64,000 nucleotides of DNA from Antrihabitans spumae (GCF_043944905.1 NZ_JBIMSN010000106.1:62001-126000), one strand, 5' to 3'. Positions 1 through 8,580 are shown, numbered from the stretch's first letter. Numbers and translations are program-made. Notes: generated by a model from the sequence alone, not told the origin.

Positions 1-286
1 CCGAACCTGTCAAGGTTCCAGTCCCCCGGTACTACTCTAGTTGCCCAGGATTCGACCCGCCGCTCGTCCACCCATTTAGGCGGGCTGTGAATGCCGGCAT
101 ACGTAGTTAACGCCGCAGCTAGGGGTTTCGTTTCCATTCCTGTACGCCAACAGCGAACAAGCCTCGCCGGAGCGCTCCGACGCGATCACCCGAGCCCTCC
201 GCGCACCTAGGTGGGGATAGTCGCACCCCCGGGGTGCCTCCGCTCAGCACTCGGGGTCCTTATTCGGCAGCGCCTCCCGGAGCAGA
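1..286. other. Upstream stretch without a recognised gene
   Basis: I see no convincing coding frame here. Two small perfect dyads are visible. GAACCT-GTCA-AGGTTC lies at 3-18, and GCACCCC-C-GGGGTGC lies at 223-237, about 100 bases before the alpha/beta hydrolase start. Either could be a regulator site or a hairpin; nothing in the sequence decides. Confidence 0.4.
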
Positions 287-337
287 GTGAGTGCTATCGC
301 ACCCCGTCCAGTTCCCCCGAAAAAGCCGGAGCCCACC

Positions 338-1294
338 ATGTCGATCACGAACACGATCACCGAAGCGGTGGAACGTCGTGGCATGGTGACGACGGCCGAC
401 GGCGTACTGCTTGCGGTTCGCGAAATCGGGTCCGCCGACGCCGCACTCACCGTGGTCTTCCTGCACGGGCACTGCCTGCGCACCGAGTCCTGGACCTACG
501 TTCGCTCGACACTGCGTGCACAGTTCCCCGACGCCCGCATCGTCTCCTACGATCACCGCGGCCACGGCGACTCCGCCGAAGCCCCCGCAGGGACGTACAC
601 GATCACTCAGCTCGCCCACGATCTGCACTCCGTCCTCGACGCGGTCGCCCCGACCGGACCGGTCGTGCTGGTCGGGCATTCCATGGGCGGCATGACGGCA
701 CTGACCTACGCGGGCCTGTACCCGCACGAGATCGGCAACCGCGTCGCAGGTGTCGCGCTGATCGCCACCGCCGCCAACGGACTGACCGAGGCCGGCTTCG
801 GTCGCGTGCTCCGCAACCCCGTCGTCTCGCTCTTCCAAGCTGCCGTCCGCCGTTCGCCCGTGACGATGCAGAAGGCCAAGCGCGTCGGCTGCAAGGTGTT
901 CGCACCTGTCGTTCGCTCCGCCGAGTTCGGCACCCGCAAGGTCAATCCCCGCGTCCTTGCCCTCGCCAACGCGATGCACAACGCGACGCCGATCGTCACG
1001 ATGGCCACCTTCCTCAGCTCGTTCATGACCTACGACGAGACGGACTCGCTCGATCTGCTCTCCGCGATCCCGACACTCGTGCTGTGCGGATCCGCCGATT
1101 TGATGACGCCGCCGTCGCATTCGATCTCGATGGCCGCTCAGGTCGAGTACTCGGATCTGGTGATCGTCGAAGGCGCCGGCCACTCGGTGATTCTCGAGCA
1201 GCCGACGCTGGTCTCCGATTCGATCGTTCGTTTGCTCACCCGGGTCGGCGGAACCACGTCGAACGAGACCGCGGGACTCGCCCTCGTCGCCTAG
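338..1294 (+). CDS. Alpha/beta hydrolase
   Basis: A 318-residue alpha/beta-hydrolase fold enzyme, probably a cytoplasmic esterase or lipase-like hydrolase of unknown substrate. The oxyanion-hole segment LHGHC is at about residue 42 and the nucleophile elbow GHSMGG puts Ser at 115. Asp254 (GSADLM) and His282 (GAGHSV) complete the triad. There is no signal peptide. The ATG at 338 has GGAG six bases upstream. An in-frame GTG at 287, also preceded by GGAG, would add 17 proline-rich residues and is a real alternative. The gene converges on the DUF1772 gene and their stop codons overlap in the four bases CTAG. The family is certain; the substrate is not inferable. Confidence 0.88.
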   Translation: MSITNTITEAVERRGMVTTADGVLLAVREIGSADAALTVVFLHGHCLRTESWTYVRSTLRAQFPDARIVSYDHRGHGDSAEAPAGTYTITQLAHDLHSVLDAVAPTGPVVLVGHSMGGMTALTYAGLYPHEIGNRVAGVALIATAANGLTEAGFGRVLRNPVVSLFQAAVRRSPVTMQKAKRVGCKVFAPVVRSAEFGTRKVNPRVLALANAMHNATPIVTMATFLSSFMTYDETDSLDLLSAIPTLVLCGSADLMTPPSHSISMAAQVEYSDLVIVEGAGHSVILEQPTLVSDSIVRLLTRVGGTTSNETAGLALVA

Positions 1295-1788
1295 TCGGTG
1301 GTTCTGCCGAGCAAAACCAGCGCCCAGGTCGAAGCCCCGAACGCGGCTGTGTGCAGAACGGCTCGCACGATGTTCCAGTTCGTCCAGGACGAGAAGTCCT
1401 GCCATACCGCAGCTGGATCGGTGAGTAGGTTCGGATCGCCCACAGCGTCGAGTTGATCGTTGAGTGGAATGTTCAGCGAGAAGGTGACGATCGTGGCAAC
1501 GACGTTCAGGCCGGCAGCGACGGCAACCCACACGAGCACAGCTCTGCTGTCCTTGCCGAGCAGCAAGGCAACCGCTCCGACGGTGACGAGGGGGGCGCCG
1601 AGAAACGTCAGCATGAACATCGGATTCACGATCACGGCGTTGATCCGCTGCATCACATCGACGGCTGCGCGAGGGTCGGCCTGGTTCAGAGCAGGCATCA
1701 CCGAGGTCGCGTAGGCGTAGTACACGCCGGCAAGCAAGCCGGAGGTCAGCGTTGCCACAATCAATGTGAGGGTGCGAATCGTCTGCAT
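1291..1788 (-). CDS. DUF1772 membrane protein
   Basis: A 165-residue integral membrane protein with about four hydrophobic helices. It begins with an N-terminal helix (TLIVATLTSGLLAGVYYAY) and has a conserved central NAVIVNPMFM segment, which together fit the DUF1772 (anthrone oxygenase-like) family. Some members are linked to polyketide tailoring, but most bacterial ones have no known function. The gene ends in a four-base convergent overlap with the hydrolase and is followed upstream, four bases away, by the NmrA-like gene on the same strand. The two minus-strand genes may therefore be co-transcribed. The family call is good and the function is unknown. Confidence 0.75.
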   Translation of the reverse strand: MQTIRTLTLIVATLTSGLLAGVYYAYATSVMPALNQADPRAAVDVMQRINAVIVNPMFMLTFLGAPLVTVGAVALLLGKDSRAVLVWVAVAAGLNVVATIVTFSLNIPLNDQLDAVGDPNLLTDPAAVWQDFSSWTNWNIVRAVLHTAAFGASTWALVLLGRTTD

Positions 1789-1792
1789 GGCG

Positions 1793-2668
1793 TTACTCTC
1801 GCTGCTCTGTCGCTGCGGCCCAGATGCCTGTTGCCGCAGCGTCTGCGACGAAGACCTTGAAGTCGCGTGGCTCTCGATCGAGTGCTCGCTGCACGCCGTC
1901 CGCGAGCGAAGCGTTCCGACCGTCGAGGACGTGGGTGAAGAGGTAGATCAGCAGACCGACCACTTCCTCGGGCGCACCCTGCTCAGCGAGACCCGCGGCG
2001 AACTCCTCCGCGGTCATGGAAACGAAGCCGATCGCGCGACCAGTCGCCGAGGCGATCTCGGCAACGGCATCGGCGAAGGTGAGCAGCCGCGGACCCGTCA
2101 GCTCGTACAGCTCGCCCACATGCCGGTCGTCGGTCAGTGCAGCGACGGCGACGTCGGCGATGTCGTCCGCGTCGACGAACGGCTCGGCGACCGAACCGAC
2201 CGGCAATGCGACCTCGCCTGCCTGGATCGGCTCCAAGAAGTACGACTCGTTGAAGTTCTGCGCGAACCACGTCGCCCTGATGATCGTCGACTCGAGGCCT
2301 GCGGCCTGGACGACCCGTTCGCAGGCCTCGGCATCTTCCTCACCCCGGCCGGAGAGCAGGACCAACCGCTGCACGCCACGTGCGACGGCCAGCTCCGTGA
2401 ATGCCTGCATGTCGGCAATCGATCCCGGCGCTGCGAGATCGGGGAAGTAGGTGACGTAGGCAGCGTCGACGTCGGTGAGCGCGGCGCCCCAGGTCTCGCG
2501 GTTCTCCCAGTCGAAGGGAACGTCCGACGAGCGTGCGCCGTGGCGAACGTTGTAGCCGAGGTCGCTCAATCGCTCCGCGACGCGACGGCCGGTCTTGCCG
2601 GTGCTGCCAACTACCAAGATCGTGGAGTTCGTATCGATCGTCCTTTTGATCGTCCCTTTGATCGTCAT
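1793..2668 (-). CDS. NmrA-like NAD(P)-binding protein
   Basis: A 291-residue Rossmann protein of the atypical short-chain dehydrogenase/NmrA type. The nucleotide motif GSTGKTG is at residues 21-27, preceded by the beta strand STILVV. The later part (ATWFAQNF, then a GELYELTGP segment) is typical of NmrA/HSCARG-type redox sensors and quinone-reductase-like proteins. The ATG at 2668 is chosen because the protein starts with a normal short N-terminus there; upstream residues look non-coding. The gene is divergent from the AraC regulator at 2787, with 118 bases between, so that regulator is the likely controller. Substrate or ligand is unknown. Confidence 0.8.
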   Translation of the reverse strand: MTIKGTIKRTIDTNSTILVVGSTGKTGRRVAERLSDLGYNVRHGARSSDVPFDWENRETWGAALTDVDAAYVTYFPDLAAPGSIADMQAFTELAVARGVQRLVLLSGRGEEDAEACERVVQAAGLESTIIRATWFAQNFNESYFLEPIQAGEVALPVGSVAEPFVDADDIADVAVAALTDDRHVGELYELTGPRLLTFADAVAEIASATGRAIGFVSMTAEEFAAGLAEQGAPEEVVGLLIYLFTHVLDGRNASLADGVQRALDREPRDFKVFVADAAATGIWAAATEQRE

Positions 2669-2765
2669 TGTTTCGAGCCTTTCGTGTTGGTGTTCCTTCG
2701 TTGTGCCTCCAATTACAGTTCGGCTCGGCGAGACGATCCATCGCTCAGACTCTCGTTTCCATGTT

Positions 2766-2781
2766 CGATCGTCTACGATCG
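2766..2781. promoter_or_regulatory. Palindrome in the NmrA/AraC divergent promoter
   Basis: CGATCG-TCTA-CGATCG is a perfect dyad with six-base arms in the 118-base divergent intergenic region, six bases before the GTG chosen for the AraC gene. It could be an autoregulatory operator; this is inference from position only. Confidence 0.3.
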
Positions 2782-2786
2782 ACGGC

Positions 2787-3713
2787 GTGGATGTGCTTGC
2801 GAGCCTGCTCGAAGGCCCCCGCGCTCGCGGGGCGTTTCTGATGCGTTCGATCCTGGATCCGCCGTGGTCGTTGCGTGTGCAGGACGAAGCGCCACTCACC
2901 CTCGCCGTGGTGCTGCGCGGTGACGCGTGGATATGTCAGGACGACGGGAGCACAACCCAACTCGCCGCAGGCGACATAGCGATCTGCCGTGGCCCGGAGG
3001 CCTATACGGTCGCCGACGATCCTGCTACCGAACCGCAGATCATCATCGCGCCGGGCCAGGTCACGATGACGCCGGACGGTGAAATACTTTGCGAAACATT
3101 AAGTTTGGGCATCCGCAGCTGGGGAACCAATCCGGCAGGCGAAGACATGATCGTGACCGGAACCTACGAGATGGCCGGAGCGGTCAGCCAGCGACTACTG
3201 CGCTCACTGCCTCCGCTCGCGGTCCTGCGAAACGGCGAATTGAGCGGTCCCCTACTGCAATTGCTCGAACTCGAGATCGGCAGAGACGAACCCGCACAAG
3301 GTGTTGTGCTCGATCGACTGCTCGATCTGCTGCTCATTGCGGCACTGCGAGCCTGGTTTGCGCGCGAGGATGCACCCGCCTGGTATCACGCCTATGCGGA
3401 CCCCTTGATAGGCAAGGCACTTCGGCTGATGCAGAACAATCCGGCGCACGGCTGGACAGTGGCGAATCTCGCGGCCGAAGTGGGTGCGTCCCGCGCCGCG
3501 CTCGCCAAACGCTTCACCGAACTTGTCGGCGAATCACCCATGGCTTTCCTCACCGAATGGCGTCTCGCGCTCGCTGCGGACATCCTCCGCGAATCGGATG
3601 CGACCATCGAAACCGTTGCCCGACAAGTGGGTTACGGCAGCGCCTTCGCGCTGAGTACGGCCTTCAAGCGCGAACACGGGGTAAGTCCACGCGAACACAG
3701 ACTCGGCGCGTGA
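2787..3713 (+). CDS. AraC-family regulator with cupin domain
   Basis: A 308-residue transcription regulator. The N-terminal half (about 10-180) is a cupin-type ligand-binding domain of the kind found in AraC proteins that regulate a neighbouring oxidoreductase. The C-terminal 100 residues hold two helix-turn-helix motifs: TVANLAAEVGASRAALAKRF and the second around TIETVARQVGYGSAFALSTAF, ending SPREHRL. The GTG at 2787 is chosen because residues upstream in frame do not resemble the family. It is transcribed away from the NmrA-like gene and probably regulates it. The inducer is unknown. Confidence 0.85.
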   Translation: MDVLASLLEGPRARGAFLMRSILDPPWSLRVQDEAPLTLAVVLRGDAWICQDDGSTTQLAAGDIAICRGPEAYTVADDPATEPQIIIAPGQVTMTPDGEILCETLSLGIRSWGTNPAGEDMIVTGTYEMAGAVSQRLLRSLPPLAVLRNGELSGPLLQLLELEIGRDEPAQGVVLDRLLDLLLIAALRAWFAREDAPAWYHAYADPLIGKALRLMQNNPAHGWTVANLAAEVGASRAALAKRFTELVGESPMAFLTEWRLALAADILRESDATIETVARQVGYGSAFALSTAFKREHGVSPREHRLGA

Positions 3714-3741
3714 CGACAATCCGCTATAGATCACGTCCCCG

Positions 3742-4365
3742 CTAGAGATCGCGTTCGGAGATGACACCGCTCTGCAATGCGAGTTCGGCCAACCGGACCC
3801 GCTTCTGATTCTGCGGTAGATCCTCGACCCCGAACTTCGCGAACAGCGCGCGTAGATGGGTTTTGATCGCGTCGACGCTCAGATACAGCTCGGCCGCGAT
3901 CTGCTGATTCGACGCCGGGCTCGCAAATGCTGCGCTGTGTTTGTACGGCCTGCACAGTGCGACCAACACCGAGCGCTGTGTCTCGGTCAGCGAACGCAAC
4001 GTCGGGACCGCGCTCGACGACACCCGCGTCACATCGTCGACCCCTGCGCCGAATTCGTGGAAGGTCAGCAGCGCGCCGCCGATGCGAATGCGATCACCTG
4101 CACGCAACCGGCGCCGACCGGCCAGCCGCTCGCCGTTGACGAAAGTGCCGTTGCGCGAGAGACCGTCGTCCAGGATCGTCCAGTGCGTTCCCATCCACTC
4201 GATCGCGGCATGCAGGCGCGATACCTCGTCGTCCCACGTCAAGGGAACGTCCGCCTGAGGTGACCGTCCAAGGGTCACCCGAGGGCTCTCGGGTGACAAA
4301 ACCAGCTCCTGCTGGCGTCCTACTTCGTCTGCATATCGCAGGCACGGCCCGTCAAGTACCGACAC
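3742..4365 (-). CDS. FHA domain protein with LuxR-like HTH
   Basis: A 207-residue protein with two parts. An FHA phosphothreonine-binding domain lies at about residues 25-108 and shows the usual GRSPQADV, SRLHA and GLSRNGTFVNG signatures. A C-terminal helix-turn-helix (about 130-200) has NQQIAAELYLSVDAIKTHLRAL, similar to LuxR/NarL-type DNA-binding ends. The layout suggests a transcription factor whose partner binding depends on threonine phosphorylation. The nearest kinase is the Kelch-fused PknK-type gene that starts 0.6 kb away on the other strand, with chorismate mutase between. That pairing is inference. No other output domain is present. Confidence 0.82.
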   Translation of the reverse strand: MSVLDGPCLRYADEVGRQQELVLSPESPRVTLGRSPQADVPLTWDDEVSRLHAAIEWMGTHWTILDDGLSRNGTFVNGERLAGRRRLRAGDRIRIGGALLTFHEFGAGVDDVTRVSSSAVPTLRSLTETQRSVLVALCRPYKHSAAFASPASNQQIAAELYLSVDAIKTHLRALFAKFGVEDLPQNQKRVRLAELALQSGVISERDL

Positions 4366-4444
4366 ATCGACCTCTGTTCACGGGTCAATCGTGCCGCTTA
4401 CCTCTGTCTACAGCAAGATCGTCGATGAACGTGTCGCGCTCGAA

Positions 4445-4786
4445 CTACTTTCCGCGGCCGGGAAGACCGGTGCGGCCAAGGCGGATCAGCAGCATTCCGA
4501 GGCTGACGCCGTCGCGTCCGAGCTGTGCTTCGAAACGGCGCAGCACACCCATTTCGGCATGTCGGGTCACTTCAGGCAGCCCCGCACCCACTCGGGCCAG
4601 GCCGGCACGCCGAGTGATCTCGACGCGCCGGCGGACGAGAGCCACGATCTGTGCGTCCAGGTGGTCGATTTCTTCCCGCATCATCAGCTGGTCGAGTTCG
4701 TCGGAGAGGCTCTCCAGCGCATCGATCGGGGCCGCATCGATCTCGTCGATCTTGGCCTCGAACGGGGCATGCGTGGTGATTGTCAT
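4445..4786 (-). CDS. Chorismate mutase (AroQ type, short intracellular)
   Basis: A 113-residue all-helical chorismate mutase that would convert chorismate to prephenate for Phe/Tyr synthesis. The core REEIDHLDAQIVALVRRRVEIT and the ending LLIRLGRTGLPGRGK match the short actinobacterial AroQ-delta type (M. tuberculosis Rv0948c), which is activated by forming a complex with DAHP synthase. The ATG at 4786 follows AAGGAG eight bases upstream. There is no signal peptide, so it is the intracellular form. It stands alone between the FHA gene and the Kelch kinase. Confidence 0.88.
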   Translation of the reverse strand: MTITTHAPFEAKIDEIDAAPIDALESLSDELDQLMMREEIDHLDAQIVALVRRRVEITRRAGLARVGAGLPEVTRHAEMGVLRRFEAQLGRDGVSLGMLLIRLGRTGLPGRGK

Positions 4787-4980
4787 TTCCGGAACTCCTT
4801 GCATTCGGCGGTGTGGTCCGTCTCTGTTGGACAACTAGATCCTGTCGTGACCGACCGACTACCGGAAGTCACCCTAGGAGGGGCAAATCCGCACCCCCTG
4901 CGAGCCGGTTGCGCCCTCACAATGGATTCACACAGAACTCACGAGTCCACCACCCGAGAACCGCTACGAGAGGCAAGACA

Positions 4981-7900
4981 CTGACCTGCTACGAGGGCGA
5001 TCCGAGGCATCCCGCTGACCCGAGCCTTCAATCCGAGCTGGCCGCAGCCGGTTTCGAAGGCGCAACAGAGGTCGGCCGCGGTGGTTTCGGTGTCGTGTAC
5101 CGCTGCTGGCAACCCGCGCTCGGCCGCACCGTGGCGATCAAGCTGCTGTCGTCGGACCTCGACAGGGAGAACCGCGAGCGTTTTCTGCGCGAAGGTTATG
5201 CGATGGGCCGACTTTCGGGCCATCCGAACATCGTGAACATCCTGCAGGTCGGTGTCACGGCAACGGGCCGTCCGTACATCGTGATGCCCTATCTCGCAAA
5301 GGATTCCCTTGCCACCCGCGTTCGCCGCGACGGCAACTTCGAGTGGCCTGACGCCGTCCGGATCGGCGTCAAACTCGCCGGCGCGCTCCAGACCGCCCAC
5401 GAGGGCGGAACCCTGCATCGCGATGTCAAGCCGGCGAACGTACTTGTCGGTGATTACGGTGAACCACAGTTGACCGACTTCGGAATCGCCCGCATCGCAG
5501 GCGGATTCGAGACTGCCACGGGCGCGTTCACCGGCTCGCTCGCCTACACCGCGCCCGAGGTACTCAAGGGCAGGCCACCTACGATCGCCGCCGATATCTA
5601 CGGGCTCGGTGCGACGATCTTCGCGTTGATCGCGGGCCGCGCGGCCTACGAACGCAAAACCGACGAAGAGTTGATTGCTCAGTTCCTGCGAATCAGCACG
5701 ACGCCGATACCGGACCTACGACCCAACGGGGTTCCCGACGACGTCTGCCGCGCAATCGAGCGGGCGATGGCGGACGACCCGGCAGGTCGATGGCAGACGT
5801 CCGCCGATTTCGGCAACGCACTACGCGAGGCGCAGCAGCAGCACGGCCTCAAGGTCGAGGCGATGGCGCTGCCATCCGGTGACGACGAGGTGACCGAATA
5901 TTTCACTGCGCCGCCTACCGGACACTCCGGACCGAGCCATCGATCAGGTCCGCACTATCAGCCGGTGCTGCCCTACGACGCTGCCTTCGGGCAGCCGTCC
6001 GGACCCTCGACTCAGCACGCGGTACCCGCTGCGGCATCGGGCCCTCACCATCGGGCCCCCAATCACGTTGGTGCCGAGCGCAAACGGCGCGGCCTGGCAT
6101 TCGCGGTCGCTGCCGTTGCCGCCTTGGTCGTCGCCGCGTCGGTCGGTGGAGTCGTGCTCGCCCGCAACGACTCGACCGGTTCGCCGATAGCGTCGAGCGC
6201 GTCCTCGGCACCGTCGACGGTTGCCGCAGCCGTGCCGCTGGAATGGCGATCGCTCAAAGACGCGAAACTCGCTCGTCAACAGTCCGCGACGGTCGTCGAC
6301 GACGGCACGATCTGGGTCTTCGGCGGTCTCGACAACAACGGGTCGACCGCCGCGGTCCAGGGTTACGACCCGGCGATCGACACCTGGAAGTCCGGACCCG
6401 ATCTGCCCCTCGCACTCAATCACCCCATGGCAGTCGCCTACCGGGGCGAGCTGATCGTCATAGGCGGTTGGGAGCCGAGCGGCGCCGATCTCACCGCGAA
6501 GACGTCGGATCGGGTGTTCGCACTTCGCAACGGCGCCTGGGTCGACATCGCGAAGCTTGCCCGACCGCGCGCTGCCGGCGCCGCGGTTGTGGTCGACGAC
6601 AAGATCGTCGTCGTCGGCGGCCAGTGGGAAGACCAGCAGCTGTCGACCACAACCGAGATCTTCGACGGCACGGCCTGGCGTGTTGCCCCCGGCGTCATCA
6701 CACCGCGTGAGCATCTCGCTGCGACAACGGACGGTAAGTCGGTCTTTGCGGTCGGCGGCAGAGACCTGTCGGCCGACAAGAACTCCGGAGCGATGGAGGC
6801 GTACGACCTGACCTCGGAGGTGTGGACCTCGCTTCCCGCCATGCCGACGCCGCGCGGCGGACTCGGTGCGGTGTACGTCGACGGCCGCATCGTGACGGTC
6901 GGCGGCGAGGAACCGACCCGGGTGCTCGGCACAGTCGAGTCCTACGACATCGTGTCCCGATCGTGGTCCGCGCTTCCGCCGATGCACACACCACGGCACG
7001 GTCTGGCGGTTGCAGCGGTAGGCAATTGGATCTACGCGATCGGCGGTGCGAGCAAGCCGACACATGCGGCGTCGATCGCGACGACCGAGGCGCTCGCATT
7101 GCCCGCACGTTCGGCACAACCGGCCGATGCGTGGCGGCAACTCGATGATGCGCGCCTTGCCAGGCAGCAGTCGGCTACGGCCATGTCCGACGGCACCATC
7201 TGGGTGTTCGGCGGTCTCGACAACGAGGGCTCGACTGGGAAAGTACAGGGCTACGACCCGGCGATCGATACGTGGAAGTCCGGTCCCGACCTACCTATAG
7301 CGCTCAATCACCCGATGGCCGTCGACTACCGGGGTGAACTTGTCGTCATCGGCGGCTGGGAACCGCAGGGCCACGACCTGACCGCGACGACCTCGGACCG
7401 GGTGTTCGTTCTCCGCGACGGCGCCTGGGTCGAACTGCCGAGGTTGCCGGAACCGCGCGCAGCAGGAGCGGCAGCGGTCGTCGGTGATCAGATCATCGTC
7501 ACGGGAGGTCAGGCGAACAGCACCCTCTCCACGACGACCGCCGTATTCGACGGCACCGCGTGGCGCGATGCCCCCGGCGCTCCGACAGCACGCGAGCATC
7601 TCGCTGCGGCGACCGACGGAACCTACCTCTATGCACTCGGTGGACGCGATTTGTCATCGGACAAGAACACGGGTGCCGTTGAACGGTACGACCCGGCTAC
7701 CCGGACCTGGACGACGCTGGCGGCCATGCCGACGCCAAGGGGCGGGCTCGGAGCGGTGTACGTCGACGGGCGCATCGTTGCCGTCGGCGGTGAGGAACCG
7801 ACGCGGGTGCTCGGCACCGTCGAGGCATTCGACGTGGCAACCGGGGCGTGGGCAACGTTGCCCGCACTGCATACGGCGCGACACGGTCTTGCGGTCGCCG

Positions 7901-7992
7901 CGGTAGGTAACACGGTCTATGCGATCGGTGGTGGAACGAAACCGACGCACGCACAATCGACTGCTGCGACGGAAGCGTTGGATTTCTCGTAG
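4981..7992 (+). CDS. PknK-type Ser/Thr kinase fused to a duplicated Kelch propeller
   Basis: About 1003 residues. The kinase domain (about 28-290) has all catalytic residues: glycine loop GRGGFG, Lys54 (VAIK), HRD 146-148, DFG 166-168 and APE near 192. Its wording (RFLREGYAMGRLSGHPNIV, IARIAGGFETATG) is close to the kinase part of mycobacterial PknK. A Gly/Pro/His-rich linker leads to one membrane helix (about 371-393) and then two near-identical Kelch arrays outside the membrane. In M. tuberculosis PknK the same kinase domain is joined to a long cytoplasmic regulatory region, so this is a different fusion. No ATG or GTG stands near the family N-terminus. The CTG at 4981, with GAGAGG seven bases upstream, is the likely start; in-frame ATG 4780 and GTG 4813 seem too far upstream. 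Confidence 0.85.
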   Translation: MTCYEGDPRHPADPSLQSELAAAGFEGATEVGRGGFGVVYRCWQPALGRTVAIKLLSSDLDRENRERFLREGYAMGRLSGHPNIVNILQVGVTATGRPYIVMPYLAKDSLATRVRRDGNFEWPDAVRIGVKLAGALQTAHEGGTLHRDVKPANVLVGDYGEPQLTDFGIARIAGGFETATGAFTGSLAYTAPEVLKGRPPTIAADIYGLGATIFALIAGRAAYERKTDEELIAQFLRISTTPIPDLRPNGVPDDVCRAIERAMADDPAGRWQTSADFGNALREAQQQHGLKVEAMALPSGDDEVTEYFTAPPTGHSGPSHRSGPHYQPVLPYDAAFGQPSGPSTQHAVPAAASGPHHRAPNHVGAERKRRGLAFAVAAVAALVVAASVGGVVLARNDSTGSPIASSASSAPSTVAAAVPLEWRSLKDAKLARQQSATVVDDGTIWVFGGLDNNGSTAAVQGYDPAIDTWKSGPDLPLALNHPMAVAYRGELIVIGGWEPSGADLTAKTSDRVFALRNGAWVDIAKLARPRAAGAAVVVDDKIVVVGGQWEDQQLSTTTEIFDGTAWRVAPGVITPREHLAATTDGKSVFAVGGRDLSADKNSGAMEAYDLTSEVWTSLPAMPTPRGGLGAVYVDGRIVTVGGEEPTRVLGTVESYDIVSRSWSALPPMHTPRHGLAVAAVGNWIYAIGGASKPTHAASIATTEALALPARSAQPADAWRQLDDARLARQQSATAMSDGTIWVFGGLDNEGSTGKVQGYDPAIDTWKSGPDLPIALNHPMAVDYRGELVVIGGWEPQGHDLTATTSDRVFVLRDGAWVELPRLPEPRAAGAAAVVGDQIIVTGGQANSTLSTTTAVFDGTAWRDAPGAPTAREHLAAATDGTYLYALGGRDLSSDKNTGAVERYDPATRTWTTLAAMPTPRGGLGAVYVDGRIVAVGGEEPTRVLGTVEAFDVATGAWATLPALHTARHGLAVAAVGNTVYAIGGGTKPTHAQSTAATEALDFS
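6241..7989 (+). repeat. Internal tandem duplication of a Kelch array (period 888 bases)
   Basis: Within the kinase gene the segment from 6241 is repeated from 7129, an offset of exactly 888 bases or 296 codons. Each copy starts WRxLxDAxLARQQSAT, contains IWVFGGLDN and EEPTRVLGTVE, and ends in a THAxS...TEAL tail. Each holds about five to six Kelch blades, so one copy could be one propeller. Many stretches are identical at DNA level, which suggests a fairly recent duplication or continuing gene conversion. Confidence 0.85.
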
Positions 7993-8016
7993 AAAACACA
8001 GCTCGGGGAAACACAG

Positions 8017-8055
8017 CTCGGGCCGAGTCGATACCCAAGATCGACTCGGCCCGAG
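8017..8055. terminator. Bidirectional hairpin between the Kelch kinase and lsr2
   Basis: A perfect 16-base inverted repeat, CTCGGGCCGAGTCGAT (8017-8032) and its complement (8040-8055), with a seven-base loop ACCCAAG. It sits in the 82 bases between the convergent stop codons. No long T-run follows, which is usual for actinobacterial terminators. A 13-base direct repeat, ACACAGCTCGGG(G/C), precedes it at 7996 and 8011. Confidence 0.8.
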
Positions 8056-8074
8056 GTGGGAGTTTCGACTGGTG

Positions 8075-8431
8075 TTACTTCTTCGCCTTGTTGTACGCGT
8101 CGGTGATTTCTGCGGAGATACGGCCGCGGGCAGATACCTTATGTCCGTTTCGGCGTGCCCATTCACGAATTGCTGCGCTTTGTTCGCGGTCGACGGAAAC
8201 GCGGCTCTTTGTGCCGCTGGCCACAATCGCAGGCTTGGGGGTCCGGCGACGGCCGCTCACCTTGCGCGCACTCGAAACCCACAGGTCGAGTTGTGAACGC
8301 AGTTTGGCTGCGTTTGTCGACGACAGGTCGATCTCGTAGGAGACGCCGTCGATACCGAACTCAACGGTCTCATCCGCCGACGCTTCGCCGTCCAAGTCGT
8401 CGATGAGCGTGACAGTGACCTTCTTAGCCAT
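8075..8431 (-). CDS. lsr2: Lsr2 nucleoid-associated protein
   Basis: A 118-residue H-NS-like xenogeneic silencer that coats AT-rich DNA. The N-terminal dimerisation strand region MAKKVTVTLIDDLDG is followed by ETVEFGIDGVSYEIDLS. The C-terminal DNA-binding part contains IREWARRNGHKVSARGRI; its RGR-type AT-hook-like loop inserts into the minor groove. Length and sequence are standard for the family. The ATG at 8431 has GAGAGGAAAG upstream. It lies downstream of lysS on the same strand, 149 bases away. The intervening DNA is noticeably AT-rich, consistent with the self-binding known for this family. Confidence 0.97.
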   Translation of the reverse strand: MAKKVTVTLIDDLDGEASADETVEFGIDGVSYEIDLSSTNAAKLRSQLDLWVSSARKVSGRRRTPKPAIVASGTKSRVSVDREQSAAIREWARRNGHKVSARGRISAEITDAYNKAKK

Positions 8432-8580
8432 GGGGTGACTTTCCTCTCGAATGGAGTGGCCTCCATTGCAGGCCTACTACTCGCGCCTAGAGTACCCCTA
8501 TTGCGAGATATTCCACGACAAAGATAATGCGAATGCAATAAAGACCACTCGCTTGCGGTCGAAAGACTCCGCAAAGGCGG

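Noticed and set aside
260..1531. 423-codon open frame on the minus strand across the alpha/beta hydrolase
   Set aside because: It is the antisense shadow of a GC-rich gene; the sequence is Arg/His-rich with no family features, while the plus frame has a full catalytic triad.
5944..7140. 398-codon minus-strand open frame inside the Kelch kinase
   Set aside because: Mirror of the Kelch repeats on the opposite strand, with low-complexity Arg/Asp-rich translation.
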